64,000 nt of DNA from Blautia liquoris (GTDB lineage: Bacteria; Bacillota; Clostridia; Lachnospirales; Lachnospiraceae), in assembly GCF_015159595.1 (NCBI RefSeq), contig NZ_CP063304.1, forward strand, positions 496,001 to 560,000, given 5' to 3'. This document shows, piece after piece, positions 9,367 to 18,861 of the stretch. The position numbers were made by a program, and so were the translations under genes. The notes below the pieces were generated by a model, which did not search any database, was not told the DNA's origin, and was given only the letters and a program-made list of their open reading frames with translations. Within the stretch, counting starts at the first letter, position 1. The number at the start of each line of letters is the position of its first letter.

Positions 9367-10797
9367 ATGAGAGAAGAAATTTTAAGTGTTGGAATCGATA
9401 TTGGAACCTCTACGACGCAGTTGATTTTCAGTAAACTAATTATTGAAAATCGGGCGAGTGAGTATGCTGTACCGCGTATCGACATTGCCGAGAAAAAGGT
9501 TGTATATCGCAGTAAGATTTATTTTACGCCTCTTTTGTCACAGACTCTGATTGACACAGAAAAAGTAAAACAGTTGATATCCGATGAGTACCGAAGAGCC
9601 GGTATCAGTCCGAAAGATCTAAAGACAGGAGCCGTGATCATCACAGGAGAGACAGCCAGAAAGCAAAATGCAAACAGTGTGCTGGAAGCATTAAGTGATA
9701 TGGCCGGAGATTTTGTTGTAGCCACCGCAGGACCGGATTTGGAATCTGTCCTGTCTGCAAAGGGGGCGGGAGCGGATAAACTCTCTGAGGAACATAGAGA
9801 TGTGACAGCCAATATCGACATCGGAGGCGGTACCAGCAATATTGCCTTTTTCCAGAAAGGGGAACTGAAGGGTACCTGCTGTCTGGACATCGGCGGGCGT
9901 CTGATCCGCGTTGAAGAGGGGCGGATTACCTATATTTATCCCGGAATACAAAAACTGGCAGAAAAGCATCAGATTCGAATCGAAGAGGGGGATCGGGCAG
10001 ATGAAAAGGTTCTTTATCGAATCTGTGAATATATGGCTTCACAGCTGGCGATGGCACTTTATACAGTCGAGGAAGATTCAATACATAAGTCGATGTATAC
10101 CAATGAGGGAGCTCCGCTTCCAAAAGATCCAAAGATCACGTCAGTGACTTTCTCAGGGGGAGTGGCAGATTGTGTGTACAACAAAGAAGAAGGAAATATT
10201 TTTAAATATGGAGATATCGGTGTCCTGTTGGGAAAGGCTGTGAAGAACAACAGCTCTCTGCAAGGACTTAAGATATATCCGGCAGCCGAAACAATCAGAG
10301 CCACCGTGGTCGGCGCCGGAACACATACTACTAATGTGAGCGGCAGTACCATCAGCTATACCGATGGAAAACTACCTATCAAAAACATCCCGGTTCTCAA
10401 GGTTTCCGCGGAGGAGGAACAAGAACCATCAAAATTTTTGGAGGCAATACGAAACAGACTGTTTTTGTATAAGACAGATGACGAGACAGAACAGGTGGCA
10501 ATTGCATTCTCAGGAAGTTATCATACAAGTTTCCAACAGATTCAGGAACTTGCGAAGCTGATTGCAGAGGGTGCAGGTGAGATCATTCAGGGGCCTTATC
10601 CGCTCATACTGGTGATCGAAAATGACATTGCCAAGGTTTTGGGCAATGCAGTCAATGTTTTGTTGGAACGGAAAAAAGATGTAATATGCATCGATGGAAT
10701 TCATGCCGGAAATGGCGATTATATTGATATCGGTGCACCTGTTGCGGATGGCAGGGTTGTTCCGGTGGTGACAAAAACACTGATCTTCAATACATGA
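9367..10797 (+). CDS. eutA: Ethanolamine ammonia-lyase reactivating factor EutA
   Basis: A 476-aa chaperone-like ATPase that releases damaged cobalamin from EutBC so that fresh adenosylcobalamin can bind. The actin/Hsp70-type nucleotide fold shows in GIDIGTSTTQLIFSKL at the N-terminus, the NIDIGGGTSNIAFF motif near residue 155 and the VTFSGGVADC segment. It sits immediately upstream of the lyase genes it serves. Confidence 0.93.
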   Translation: MREEILSVGIDIGTSTTQLIFSKLIIENRASEYAVPRIDIAEKKVVYRSKIYFTPLLSQTLIDTEKVKQLISDEYRRAGISPKDLKTGAVIITGETARKQNANSVLEALSDMAGDFVVATAGPDLESVLSAKGAGADKLSEEHRDVTANIDIGGGTSNIAFFQKGELKGTCCLDIGGRLIRVEEGRITYIYPGIQKLAEKHQIRIEEGDRADEKVLYRICEYMASQLAMALYTVEEDSIHKSMYTNEGAPLPKDPKITSVTFSGGVADCVYNKEEGNIFKYGDIGVLLGKAVKNNSSLQGLKIYPAAETIRATVVGAGTHTTNVSGSTISYTDGKLPIKNIPVLKVSAEEEQEPSKFLEAIRNRLFLYKTDDETEQVAIAFSGSYHTSFQQIQELAKLIAEGAGEIIQGPYPLILVIENDIAKVLGNAVNVLLERKKDVICIDGIHAGNGDYIDIGAPVADGRVVPVVTKTLIFNT

Positions 10798-10836
10798 GAA
10801 GCAGCCTGTAAATTCAAAAAAGGAGAGGTGAAAGAA

Positions 10837-12204
10837 TTGATCCTAAAGACGAAGTTATTTGGTAAGATGTATGAATTTAAGTCTCTTCGTGAGGTGATGG
10901 CAAAGGCCAACGAAGAGAAATCAGGCGATAAGTTAGCGGGCATCGCAGCGGAGTCAGCCGAAGAAAGAGTGGCGGCAAAAGTCGTTCTCTCCCATATTAC
11001 ATTGCAGGATCTCAGGAATAATCCTGCAGTTCCGTATGAGGAAGATGAGGTAACACGAATCATACAGGACGGGATTAATGAAAAAATCTACAATGAGCAT
11101 AAACATAAGACGGTGGCCGAATTCCGCGAATGGCTTATGGATACCAATACAACCAGCGAGATGATCCGAAGAGCATCCAGAGGACTTACCAGCGAGATGG
11201 TAGCAGCTGTGTGCAAACTGATGACAAATCTGGATCTGATCTATGCGGCAAAGAAGATGCGGGTTTCTGCTCACTGTAATACGACAATCGGACTTCCGGG
11301 AACTTTTTCATCGCGCCTGCAGCCGAACCATACCACAGATGATCCAAAGGGAATTATGGCTTCTGTGATGGAAGGATTAAGTCTGGGCTGTGGTGATGCC
11401 GTTATTGGTCTCAATCCGGTGGACGATTCTGTAGAAAGTGTTACGAGAATACTAAAAAGCTTTGATGAGTTTAAGAATAAATGGGAAGTTCCCACACAGA
11501 TTTGTGTACTTGCACATATCTCGACGCAGATGGAAGCTATCCGGAAATTCCATACCCCCATTGATCTGATGTTCCAGTCCATCGCCGGATCTGAAAAAGG
11601 AAATAAGGCATTTGGAATTGATGGTGCAATGCTGAAGGAAGGTCATGACATGATGGTGCAGGAGGCAACCAGCACAGGGCCGAATCTGATGTATTTTGAA
11701 ACCGGACAGGGATCTGAACTTTCTTCGGATGCTCACAATGGCTGGGATCAGGTGACAATGGAAGCCAGATGCTATGGACTTGCGAGACAATATGATCCGT
11801 TTCTGATCAATACCGTAGTGGGATTTATCGGACCGGAGTACTTGTATGATTCCAAGCAAGTGATAAGGGCGGGTCTTGAAGATCACTTTATGGGTAAATT
11901 AACCGGTGTGCCAATGGGGTGTGATGCCTGCTATACCAACCACATGAAAGCGGATCAGAACGATATTGAGAACCTGGCAACACTTCTCGTGGCAGCAGGA
12001 TGTAATTATATCATGGGCGTGCCTCAAGGTGATGACTGTATGTTGATGTATCAGTGTACAAGCTATCATGAAGCGGCAGGTCTTCGTGAAGTATTCGGAC
12101 TCCGGCCGATCCGTGAGTTCGACCAGTGGCTAGAGAAGATGGGATTTTCGAAAGACGGAAAACTGACACCACTCGCCGGTGACGCATCTGTATTTTTGAA
12201 ATAA
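10837..12204 (+). CDS. eutB: Ethanolamine ammonia-lyase large subunit
   Basis: Catalytic alpha subunit of the adenosylcobalamin-dependent lyase that splits ethanolamine into acetaldehyde and ammonia. At 455 aa it has the family length. Conserved TIM-barrel segments are SAHCNTTIGLPGTFSSRLQPNHTTDD, GLNPVDDSVESV, ETGQGSELSSDAHNG and the C-terminal YIMGVPQGDDCML. I choose TTG 10837 (MILKTKLFGKMYEFKS), eight bases after AGGAGAGG, over GTG 10828, which lies inside the ribosome site. Confidence 0.96.
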   Translation: MILKTKLFGKMYEFKSLREVMAKANEEKSGDKLAGIAAESAEERVAAKVVLSHITLQDLRNNPAVPYEEDEVTRIIQDGINEKIYNEHKHKTVAEFREWLMDTNTTSEMIRRASRGLTSEMVAAVCKLMTNLDLIYAAKKMRVSAHCNTTIGLPGTFSSRLQPNHTTDDPKGIMASVMEGLSLGCGDAVIGLNPVDDSVESVTRILKSFDEFKNKWEVPTQICVLAHISTQMEAIRKFHTPIDLMFQSIAGSEKGNKAFGIDGAMLKEGHDMMVQEATSTGPNLMYFETGQGSELSSDAHNGWDQVTMEARCYGLARQYDPFLINTVVGFIGPEYLYDSKQVIRAGLEDHFMGKLTGVPMGCDACYTNHMKADQNDIENLATLLVAAGCNYIMGVPQGDDCMLMYQCTSYHEAAGLREVFGLRPIREFDQWLEKMGFSKDGKLTPLAGDASVFLK

Positions 12205-12220
12205 GCAGGAGGTGAACGAT

Positions 12221-13138
12221 TTGGTAAATGAAAAAGAATTGAGAACCATCATTGAACAAGTTCTGATGGAAATGAATGTTGACAATACGAAAAGTGCTGC
12301 TGCAGACGAATCAAGAGACGAAGACAGGAGGCAGACAAACCAGAGCTGTAAAGCTGAAGAAACAAAAATTGAGGACGGTTTTATTCCGGATATCACAGAG
12401 ATTGATATTCGTGACCAATATCTGGTGGAGAATCCAGTGAGCAAGGAGGCCTATGCGGATCTGAAACATTATGCTCCGTGCAGGCTTGGAATCGGAAAGG
12501 CCGGGGCACGAATGAAGACGCTTCCTGTCCTTGAATTCAGGGCTGCCCATTCAGCTGCACAGGATGCGGTTTTCTCCAATGTGGATCAGGATTTTATTGA
12601 CAACATGGGGTTGTTTACCGTACAGACACAATGTACCTCAAAAGATATTTACCTCACCAGACCTGATCTGGGAAGAAAACTAAGTGAAGAAGGCGTAAAA
12701 ACAGTCGAAGAAAAATGCAAGAAAAATCCAAAGGTACAGATCTATGTATCCGATGGACTTAGTTCGGCGGCAGTTGCAGCAAACGTGGGAGATGTCCTTC
12801 CAGCTGTGGAACAGGGACTTAAGAGCTATGGCATAGAAAGCGGAACCCCGTTTTTTGTAAAGTACGGACGTGTCGGGGCCATGGATCAGATTTCTGAGAT
12901 TACCGGTGCCGATGTAACCTGCGTGCTGATCGGTGAACGTCCGGGACTTATCACGGCAGAATCGATGTCAGCCTATATTGCTTATAAAGCGACAGTTGGC
13001 ATGCCCGAAGCGAGAAGGACTGTAGTTTCCAATATCCATAAATCCGGTACGATCCCCGCCGAAGCAGGTGCTCACATCGCAGATGTGATAAAGAAGATCC
13101 TGGATAAAAAAGCCAGCGGAACAGATCTTAAGCTATAA
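12221..13138 (+). CDS. eutC: Ethanolamine ammonia-lyase small subunit
   Basis: Beta subunit of the lyase; it helps bind adenosylcobalamin. It is 305 aa. The core begins near residue 85 (RLGIGKAGARMKTLP) and contains VYVSDGLSSAAV-like and RPGLITAESMSAYIAY segments. The first about 20 residues (MVNEKELRTIIEQVLMEM) form an amphipathic helix of the type that targets enzymes into microcompartments, joined by a charged linker. The start is TTG 12221 after AGGAGG at 12207-12212. Confidence 0.95.
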   Translation: MVNEKELRTIIEQVLMEMNVDNTKSAAADESRDEDRRQTNQSCKAEETKIEDGFIPDITEIDIRDQYLVENPVSKEAYADLKHYAPCRLGIGKAGARMKTLPVLEFRAAHSAAQDAVFSNVDQDFIDNMGLFTVQTQCTSKDIYLTRPDLGRKLSEEGVKTVEEKCKKNPKVQIYVSDGLSSAAVAANVGDVLPAVEQGLKSYGIESGTPFFVKYGRVGAMDQISEITGADVTCVLIGERPGLITAESMSAYIAYKATVGMPEARRTVVSNIHKSGTIPAEAGAHIADVIKKILDKKASGTDLKL

Positions 13139-13165
13139 ATATTCAAAGAAAGGAAGCGAAAAATA

Positions 13166-13816
13166 ATGAAACGAGATCCAATAAAAGCGGATGTCCTTGC
13201 GACAAAGATCATCCCTAATGTCAGCCCAGATTTGGCGAAAGAGTTAAATCTGACGCCGGACCAGAAGTCAATTGCGCTGATTACGTCGAACAGCGATGAT
13301 GTTACCTACACGGCACTCGATGAAGCAACAAAAAAGGCTGATGTCTCTGTGGTGTATGCCAAGAGTTTCTATGGTGGCGCCGACAATGCGAATACGAAAC
13401 TGGCCGGTGAGATTATTGGAATTCTGGCCGGACCAAATCCGGCAGAGGTTCGAAGCGGTCTGGAAGCATGCGTGGATATGATCGAGAATGTTGCCCACTT
13501 TGTATCTGCCAATGAAGACGATTCCATCATCTATTATGCTCACTGCATTTCGCGCACAGGCTCGTATCTGTCAGACGGAGCAGGAATTGCGCAAGGCGAG
13601 GCGATTGCCTACTTGATCGCACCGCCACTTGAAGCAATGTATGGTGTAGATGCTGCATTGAAAGCGGCAGATGTAAAGATGTGTGTTCTGTATGCACCTC
13701 CTTCCGAGACAAACTTCGGCGGGGCATTGCTCACCGGCAGCCAGTCAGCCTGCAAAGCGGCCTGCGATGCGTTTGCACAGGCTGTGGAGTTCGTGGCGGA
13801 CAATCCAAAGGAGTGA
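13166..13816 (+). CDS. eutL: Microcompartment shell protein EutL
   Basis: A tandem-BMC shell protein of 216 aa that forms pseudohexameric trimers with a gated central pore. Typical motifs are TPDQKSIALITSNSDDVTYTALDEATKKADV, YGGADNANTKLAGEIIGILAGP and GEAIAYLIAPPLEAMYGVDAALKAADV. It is placed between the lyase genes and a run of single-BMC genes, as in other Firmicute eut operons. Confidence 0.95.
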   Translation: MKRDPIKADVLATKIIPNVSPDLAKELNLTPDQKSIALITSNSDDVTYTALDEATKKADVSVVYAKSFYGGADNANTKLAGEIIGILAGPNPAEVRSGLEACVDMIENVAHFVSANEDDSIIYYAHCISRTGSYLSDGAGIAQGEAIAYLIAPPLEAMYGVDAALKAADVKMCVLYAPPSETNFGGALLTGSQSACKAACDAFAQAVEFVADNPKE

Positions 13817-13846
13817 TGAAAGAACCTGCAGACGGAGGTAAAAGAT

Positions 13847-14332
13847 ATGAAAGCATTAGGCATGATAGAAGTATATGGCTACCTTGCTGCAGTCGAAGCG
13901 TTGGATAGTGCACTGAAAGCGGCGAATGTTTCTCTGGTGGATGTGGTTAAGGTAAGAGGTGGTCTGGTCACTGTGTTGGTGGATGGAGACGTTGGAGCCG
14001 TAAAGGCTGCGATGGATGCCTCACAGGCTGCAGCAGAGCGAGTGGGGCGTATCAACAGCCTTCATGTGATCCCACGTCCGGCCGAAGGTGTGATCAGGAT
14101 GCTTACTCCTGACTGCGGACCGGAAATGTCTGCAGATGATGAAAGCACTCCAGATTTAGAAACTTCGAGTTCTTCCCTGTATGAAGAAGAACTCAACCAT
14201 ATGACTGTAGCGCAACTTCGCAGATTAGCAAGGGAAATGAAAATAGATACCATGACCCGGCAGGAAATCAGAGATGCCAAAAAACAGGAATTGATTCATG
14301 CAATCATACATAATAAGAGACAGGAGAAATAA
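13847..14332 (+). CDS. BMC shell protein with C-terminal Rho_N/SAP-like extension (EutK-like)
   Basis: 161 aa. Residues 1-88 are a normal single BMC domain (ALGMIEVYGYLAAVEALDSALKAANV ... HVIPRP). An acidic, serine-rich linker follows, and then a C-terminal module from about 120 (MTVAQLRRLAREMKI ... KKQELIHAI) that resembles the N-terminal helical domain of Rho or a SAP-like nucleic-acid-binding motif. In enterobacteria EutK also has a C-terminal DNA/RNA-binding-like domain. What the tail binds is not known. Confidence 0.8.
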   Translation: MKALGMIEVYGYLAAVEALDSALKAANVSLVDVVKVRGGLVTVLVDGDVGAVKAAMDASQAAAERVGRINSLHVIPRPAEGVIRMLTPDCGPEMSADDESTPDLETSSSSLYEEELNHMTVAQLRRLAREMKIDTMTRQEIRDAKKQELIHAIIHNKRQEK

Positions 14333-14335
14333 AAT

Positions 14336-15823
14336 ATGCAGCTATACGATAAAGATCTATTGTCGGTGCAGGAAGTACGCGAGCTGGTGGATAAGGCGAA
14401 AGCTGCTCAGGAAGAGTTGAGTCACAAAAGTCAAAAAGAGGTGGATTTTCTCGTTAAATCCATGGCATCTGCCGGTGTACGTAATGCAAAACGTCTGGCG
14501 AAAATGGCCTGTGAGGAAACAGGATTCGGAATTGAAGAAGATAAAATTGTCAAAAACGTATTTGCGAGCGATGGTGTGTATCAGTATATTAAGGACATGA
14601 AGACGATAGGGGAGCTGGACTATGATAAGGAGAAGAAAGTAAAGAGTTATGCGGTTCCAGTGGGTGTGATCGCTGCTCTTATACCGTCGACAAATCCAAC
14701 GTCAACAGTTCTCTATAAAGCACAAATTGCCGTGAAGGCAGGGAATGCAATTGTGTTTTCACCCCATCCCAATGCCAGAAACTGTATTTTAGAAACCGTA
14801 AAAGTGATTCGCCAGTCTATTGCAGAGGCAGGAGGGGATGAAAATCTGGTATCTTGTATCACAACACCTACGATTCAGGCAACCAGTAACCTTATGAGTC
14901 ATGCGGATGTCGCGTTGATTCTTGCCACGGGCGGTTCAGCCATGGTACGGGCAGCCTATTCATCCGGGACACCGGCAATCGGTGTGGGACCGGGCAACGG
15001 GCCGGCTTACATTGAAAAGACGGCAGATCTTCCCTGTGCGGTTAAGCGAATCATGGATTCCAAGACGTTCGACAATGGAACGATCTGTGCATCCGAACAG
15101 TCCGTTATATGTGACGATGACAGGGAAGAGGCAGTACAAGAAGAGATGGAGCGGCAGGGAGCGTACTTCCTGAGCGATGAGCAATATAAACAGTTAGGCT
15201 CCTTTATCCTGAGGGCGAACGGCACGATGAATCCGGAAATAGTCGGAAAGAATGCAAAGGTAATCGCCAGACTTGCAGGGATTCAGGTGCCGGAAGGAAC
15301 CAGAGTACTTGTGGCGAGAGAAGATGGTATCGGAAAAGGACATCCGTATTCCAACGAAAAACTATGCCCGATTCTTGCATTTTACACAGCCCCATCTTAT
15401 AGAGAAATTTGCGAGCTGACGGAAGAGATTCTTCATTATGAGGGAGCGGGTCATACCTTCTCGATACACACAAAAGATGAGAGCATCATTGAATATTTTG
15501 CAAAGAGGGTACCGGCTTCCAGAATTGTCGTGAACGCGGCGAGTGCGCTTGGCGGAATTGGCGCGACAACTGGTTTGGTTCCGGCACTGACACTTGGATG
15601 TGGGGCAGTCGGCGGAAGTGCCACATCGGACAATGTCGGACCGGCGAATCTGTTCAACGTCAAAAATGTCGCATGGGGCTGTAAAGAACTAGAAGATATT
15701 AGGAAGGAGCAGCCCGACTGCTCGGAAGGAGTATGCAAACCCCTTTGCGGGGAAAACAGCTTCAGAGATATCGACATTGACGCCGTGGTCAGCGAAATCA
15801 TAAAGAGACTTCAGGCAGTATGA
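14336..15823 (+). CDS. eutE: Acylating acetaldehyde dehydrogenase EutE
   Basis: Oxidises acetaldehyde with CoA and NAD+ to acetyl-CoA inside the compartment. It is a 495-aa aldehyde dehydrogenase; the catalytic Cys lies in NGTICASEQS (near residue 250), and the nucleotide-binding ALILATGGSAMVRAAYSSG and AIGVGPGN segments are present. The helical N-terminus (LLSVQEVRELVDKAKAAQEEL) may act as an encapsulation peptide. It begins three bases after the preceding shell gene ends. Confidence 0.94.
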   Translation: MQLYDKDLLSVQEVRELVDKAKAAQEELSHKSQKEVDFLVKSMASAGVRNAKRLAKMACEETGFGIEEDKIVKNVFASDGVYQYIKDMKTIGELDYDKEKKVKSYAVPVGVIAALIPSTNPTSTVLYKAQIAVKAGNAIVFSPHPNARNCILETVKVIRQSIAEAGGDENLVSCITTPTIQATSNLMSHADVALILATGGSAMVRAAYSSGTPAIGVGPGNGPAYIEKTADLPCAVKRIMDSKTFDNGTICASEQSVICDDDREEAVQEEMERQGAYFLSDEQYKQLGSFILRANGTMNPEIVGKNAKVIARLAGIQVPEGTRVLVAREDGIGKGHPYSNEKLCPILAFYTAPSYREICELTEEILHYEGAGHTFSIHTKDESIIEYFAKRVPASRIVVNAASALGGIGATTGLVPALTLGCGAVGGSATSDNVGPANLFNVKNVAWGCKELEDIRKEQPDCSEGVCKPLCGENSFRDIDIDAVVSEIIKRLQAV

Positions 15824-15887
15824 GCAGACCAGAACCAGTGAATATGTGTTTTATAAATAATAGACGAGATGTCAAGGAGGATTTGAT

Positions 15888-16172
15888 ATGGCAGCAATGC
15901 AGGCATTAGGAATGATTGAAACAAAAGGTTTAGTAGCATCAATAGAAGCAGCCGATGCGATGGTAAAAGCGGCGAATGTAACTTTGATTGGGAAAGAGCA
16001 TGTAGGCGGCGGACTTGTGACCGTGATGGTGCGCGGGGATGTGGGAGCTGTTAAGGCGGCTACAGATGCCGGTGCGGCAGCCGCAGAACGAGTAGGGGAA
16101 CTGGTTTCTATCCACGTAATTCCGCGTCCGCACGAAGAGGTAGAGGCCATTCTTCCTAGATTAGGAGAGTAA
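15888..16172 (+). CDS. eutM: Microcompartment shell protein EutM, copy 1
   Basis: The major hexameric shell subunit (94 aa, single BMC domain). It has [20 protein letters not shown] at the N-terminus and [15 protein letters not shown] at the C-terminus. The start ATG 15888 follows AAGGAGG. A near-identical paralogue follows after 66 bp; 87 of 94 residues are the same by my reading. Confidence 0.95.
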   Translation: MAAMQALGMIETKGLVASIEAADAMVKAANVTLIGKEHVGGGLVTVMVRGDVGAVKAATDAGAAAAERVGELVSIHVIPRPHEEVEAILPRLGE

Positions 16173-16238
16173 ATCAAAGAAAGCAATACCGTTGACAAGT
16201 AAAAGCAGATGATATTTATATGATCAGGAGGAATGAAT

Positions 16239-16523
16239 ATGGCAGCAACACAGGCACTGGGAATGATTGAAACAAAAGGGTTGGTTGCATCGATAGAGGC
16301 TGCCGATGCGATGGTAAAGGCGGCAAATGTGACCTTGATTGGGAAAGAGCATGTAGGCGGCGGACTCGTGACCGTGATGGTGCGTGGAGATGTGGGAGCT
16401 GTGAAAGCAGCTACAGATGCGGGGGCAGCGGCAGCAGAGAGAGTAGGAGAGCTTATATCCATTCATGTAATCCCAAGACCACATGATGAGGTGGAAGCTA
16501 TTTTGCCGAAAATTGACCAATAA
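16239..16523 (+). CDS. eutM: Microcompartment shell protein EutM, copy 2
   Basis: Second 94-aa BMC hexamer subunit, differing from copy 1 at seven positions, four of them in the last eleven residues or so. I choose ATG 16239 (MAATQALGM), seven bases after AGGAGG, over ATG 16233, which is only one base from it; this also gives the same length as copy 1. The pair probably mixes in the same facets. Confidence 0.93.
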   Translation: MAATQALGMIETKGLVASIEAADAMVKAANVTLIGKEHVGGGLVTVMVRGDVGAVKAATDAGAAAAERVGELISIHVIPRPHDEVEAILPKIDQ

Positions 16524-16560
16524 TCAGGTGCAGGGAGCATAAAGGAGGTGGCTTTGTTTA

Positions 16561-17373
16561 ATGAAAGTGATAACGGAAGCATATCTGCGTGATGAGTTAC
16601 GAGCGTCTAAGCCAGATTCCTATACGATTCCGGAGGGAAAGATCCTGTCACCGGCGGCCAGAGAATATCTGCAGCAGTACAAAATCAAGATCATATGTGC
16701 AGCAGACCAAAAGAAACGGGAGCAGAAAATACAAAACAAGGAGCCAGAAATTGTAGCAACGCCAGTTTTGACAATGCCAGAAGTAAAGCTGGCTGCCGGG
16801 GAGAGTGCAAAGAAACCAAAATTTGTGGATTATGAGACAGGAGCCTACTACTTTGAAAAACCGGAGCATATGACACACTTATACGCAAATGTGCTGGTTC
16901 CAAAGGATCACAAGAGAATTCTCTTTCGGGGAAAACTGGACAGTCTCGAAGCCTCGTTCGTCTTAGTTCAGAGCATGCTTGATGAGACCGGTGAAACTGA
17001 AAAGCTGATTGCCGATCTTTTAGATATTTTAGACAGCTTGCGGGAAATGATGCGCTGCGATGCACTGAATGAGCCGTTTCGAAGGGATTTGATCATAGGG
17101 CTGACCCATGAGGAACTCAGAGAACGTTCTCATGACCCGATGAAATTCTACAACATTAAGCAAATGGTATTGCCCGATTATACATTGGGAAAGACGTATG
17201 CTTTGTTAAATCAGCTTCGTGCTTTCATAAGAGAGACAGAGGTGGCAGCTACTGGTGCATTTCGTAATGGGAAAACGTATGATCGAAAAGACATTATCGA
17301 GGAGTTAAATCGTATGTCCAGTGCCATGCATATTATCATGTGCAAGTATCTGGCGGGCGATTATAAATCTTAA
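16561..17373 (+). CDS. eutT: Corrinoid adenosyltransferase EutT, Listeria-like type
   Basis: Transfers the adenosyl group of ATP to Co(I)-cobalamin to make the coenzyme of EutBC. It is 270 aa. The N-terminus MKVITEAYLRDELR ... YTIPEGKILSPAAREYL and KPEHMTHLYANVLVPKDHKRILFRGKLDSLEA are typical of EutT. The adjacent-cysteine metal motif of enterobacterial EutT (His...Cys-Cys...Cys) is not present. This matches the Firmicute class described from Listeria that works without a bound metal ion. Confidence 0.9.
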   Translation: MKVITEAYLRDELRASKPDSYTIPEGKILSPAAREYLQQYKIKIICAADQKKREQKIQNKEPEIVATPVLTMPEVKLAAGESAKKPKFVDYETGAYYFEKPEHMTHLYANVLVPKDHKRILFRGKLDSLEASFVLVQSMLDETGETEKLIADLLDILDSLREMMRCDALNEPFRRDLIIGLTHEELRERSHDPMKFYNIKQMVLPDYTLGKTYALLNQLRAFIRETEVAATGAFRNGKTYDRKDIIEELNRMSSAMHIIMCKYLAGDYKS

Positions 17374-17382
17374 GGAGGAAAG

Positions 17383-18006
17383 ATGGAACAGCTGGTAGAT
17401 CAGGTAGTACAGGCAGTTAGAAAAGCCGGTCTTGTGGAAGTGGAAGTTTCAGCCAGACATGTTCATCTGTCGCAGGAAGATATGGAAACCTTGTTTGGGA
17501 GCGGGGCCACGCTTCATCCAAAGCGGCCGCTCTCCCAGCCAGGACAATTCTTAAGTGAAGAGCGGGTGAATCTGATCGGAAACAGGGGAAGAAAAGAGCA
17601 TGTTGCAATCTTGGGCCCGGTACGAAGCCATACGCAGATTGAACTTTCGAAAAGTGACTGCGTGGATTTGAAGATAGACGCACCACTTCGGGAATCCGGA
17701 CATCTGGACGGAGCTGCTTCTATCCGGATCGAGGGTCCTAAGGGAGTGATAACTGTGAAACAAGGAGCGATCGTTGCCCACAATCATATACATGTTCCCC
17801 CGAAAATGGCTGATGAACTATGTTTAAAAAATGGCGAGCATGTGAGCGTCAAGGTACTTGGCAGGAGGCCAATGACTTTCAATGATGTAATTATCCGGAT
17901 CAGTGAAAACTTCAGATTTCGTATGCACATCGATTTTGATGAGGCAAATGCCGCATTTGTGAGCGGTTTTACTCTCGGAAAAATAATAAAAAAGGAAAAA
18001 GACTGA
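17383..18006 (+). CDS. eutD: Phosphotransacylase, PduL family (EutD role)
   Basis: Converts acetyl-CoA and phosphate to acetyl phosphate, recycling CoA for EutE. The 207-aa protein is a PduL-type enzyme, unrelated to Pta. Zinc-site histidines lie in VSARHVHLSQED (near residue 25) and IVAHNHIHVPPKMAD (near 130). The first about 15 residues (MEQLVDQVVQAVRKA) form the helical encapsulation peptide known for PduL. It starts nine bases after eutT. Confidence 0.9.
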   Translation: MEQLVDQVVQAVRKAGLVEVEVSARHVHLSQEDMETLFGSGATLHPKRPLSQPGQFLSEERVNLIGNRGRKEHVAILGPVRSHTQIELSKSDCVDLKIDAPLRESGHLDGAASIRIEGPKGVITVKQGAIVAHNHIHVPPKMADELCLKNGEHVSVKVLGRRPMTFNDVIIRISENFRFRMHIDFDEANAAFVSGFTLGKIIKKEKD

Positions 18007-18028
18007 CGTCGGGGAGCTTAAAATACAG

Positions 18029-18844
18029 ATGGATTTAAAACGTGTGGATGAATTTATACAGCGTGTAGAGGATTCCGAGGTTGGGACATTCTCACCGGTA
18101 GGATCAAAATTGAAGGTCGGTGTGGATCTGGGCACAGCATACATTGTCCTGACGGTGTTGGACGAGGATGACAATCCAATTGCCTGTGAAAAACAGGCGT
18201 CCAGCGTGTTAAGAGACGGTGTAGTCGTAGATTATACGGGTGCGTTGGACACAGTGACAAAGTTAAAGAAAAAGCTGGAAGAACGCTTGGGAAGAGGGCT
18301 TGTAAATTGTGCGATTGCAATGCCTGCGGGAACCGAAGGAAGCACCAAGACCCATCAATATGTCGCGGAAGGCGCAGGGTTCGAGGTGACGAATGTTCTG
18401 GATGAGCCCTCCTCAGCCAATTCGGTATACCAGATCCAAAACGGAGTGATCGTGGATGTCGGAGGAGGGACCACAGGACTTGCTGTATTCAAAGACGGAC
18501 AGGTGTATAAAACCGCAGATGAACCGACAGGCGGGACGCACCTGACACTTGTTCTTTCAGGAAATTACCATATACCCTTTGACCAGGCAGAGGCGATGAA
18601 ACAAGATTACAGCAGACATAAAGAAATCCTTCCTGTCGTGAAAGCAACGATAGAAAAAATTGCATCCATCATCAGCCGCTATGTGGATTCCAATGAGACA
18701 GATATGATATATCTTTGCGGCGGAACCTGCTGTCTGACAGGAATTGAAGATATTATAGAAAAAGAGACAGGCATCCGGACAATCAAGCCTCGCAACCCTT
18801 TTCTGGTTACGCCGGCGGGAATCGCGATGAACTGCAAACTATAA
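18029..18844 (+). CDS. eutJ: EutJ, Hsp70-like chaperonin of the eut operon
   Basis: A 271-aa actin/Hsp70-fold ATPase. The phosphate-1 motif is VGVDLGTAYIVL (near residue 32), phosphate-2 is VIVDVGGGTTGLAVF (near 148), and the adenosine motif is YLCGGTCCLTGIEDII (near 232). EutJ is taken to be a folding or assembly factor for the ethanolamine compartment; its exact task is not established. Confidence 0.9.
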   Translation: MDLKRVDEFIQRVEDSEVGTFSPVGSKLKVGVDLGTAYIVLTVLDEDDNPIACEKQASSVLRDGVVVDYTGALDTVTKLKKKLEERLGRGLVNCAIAMPAGTEGSTKTHQYVAEGAGFEVTNVLDEPSSANSVYQIQNGVIVDVGGGTTGLAVFKDGQVYKTADEPTGGTHLTLVLSGNYHIPFDQAEAMKQDYSRHKEILPVVKATIEKIASIISRYVDSNETDMIYLCGGTCCLTGIEDIIEKETGIRTIKPRNPFLVTPAGIAMNCKL

Positions 18845-18861
18845 GGAAAGGAGGAGAATGG

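Noticed and set aside
15872-16462. 196-codon antisense frame across both eutM genes, seemingly internally repeated
   Set aside because: Its internal repeat is only the mirror of the duplicated eutM genes; no independent evidence of coding.
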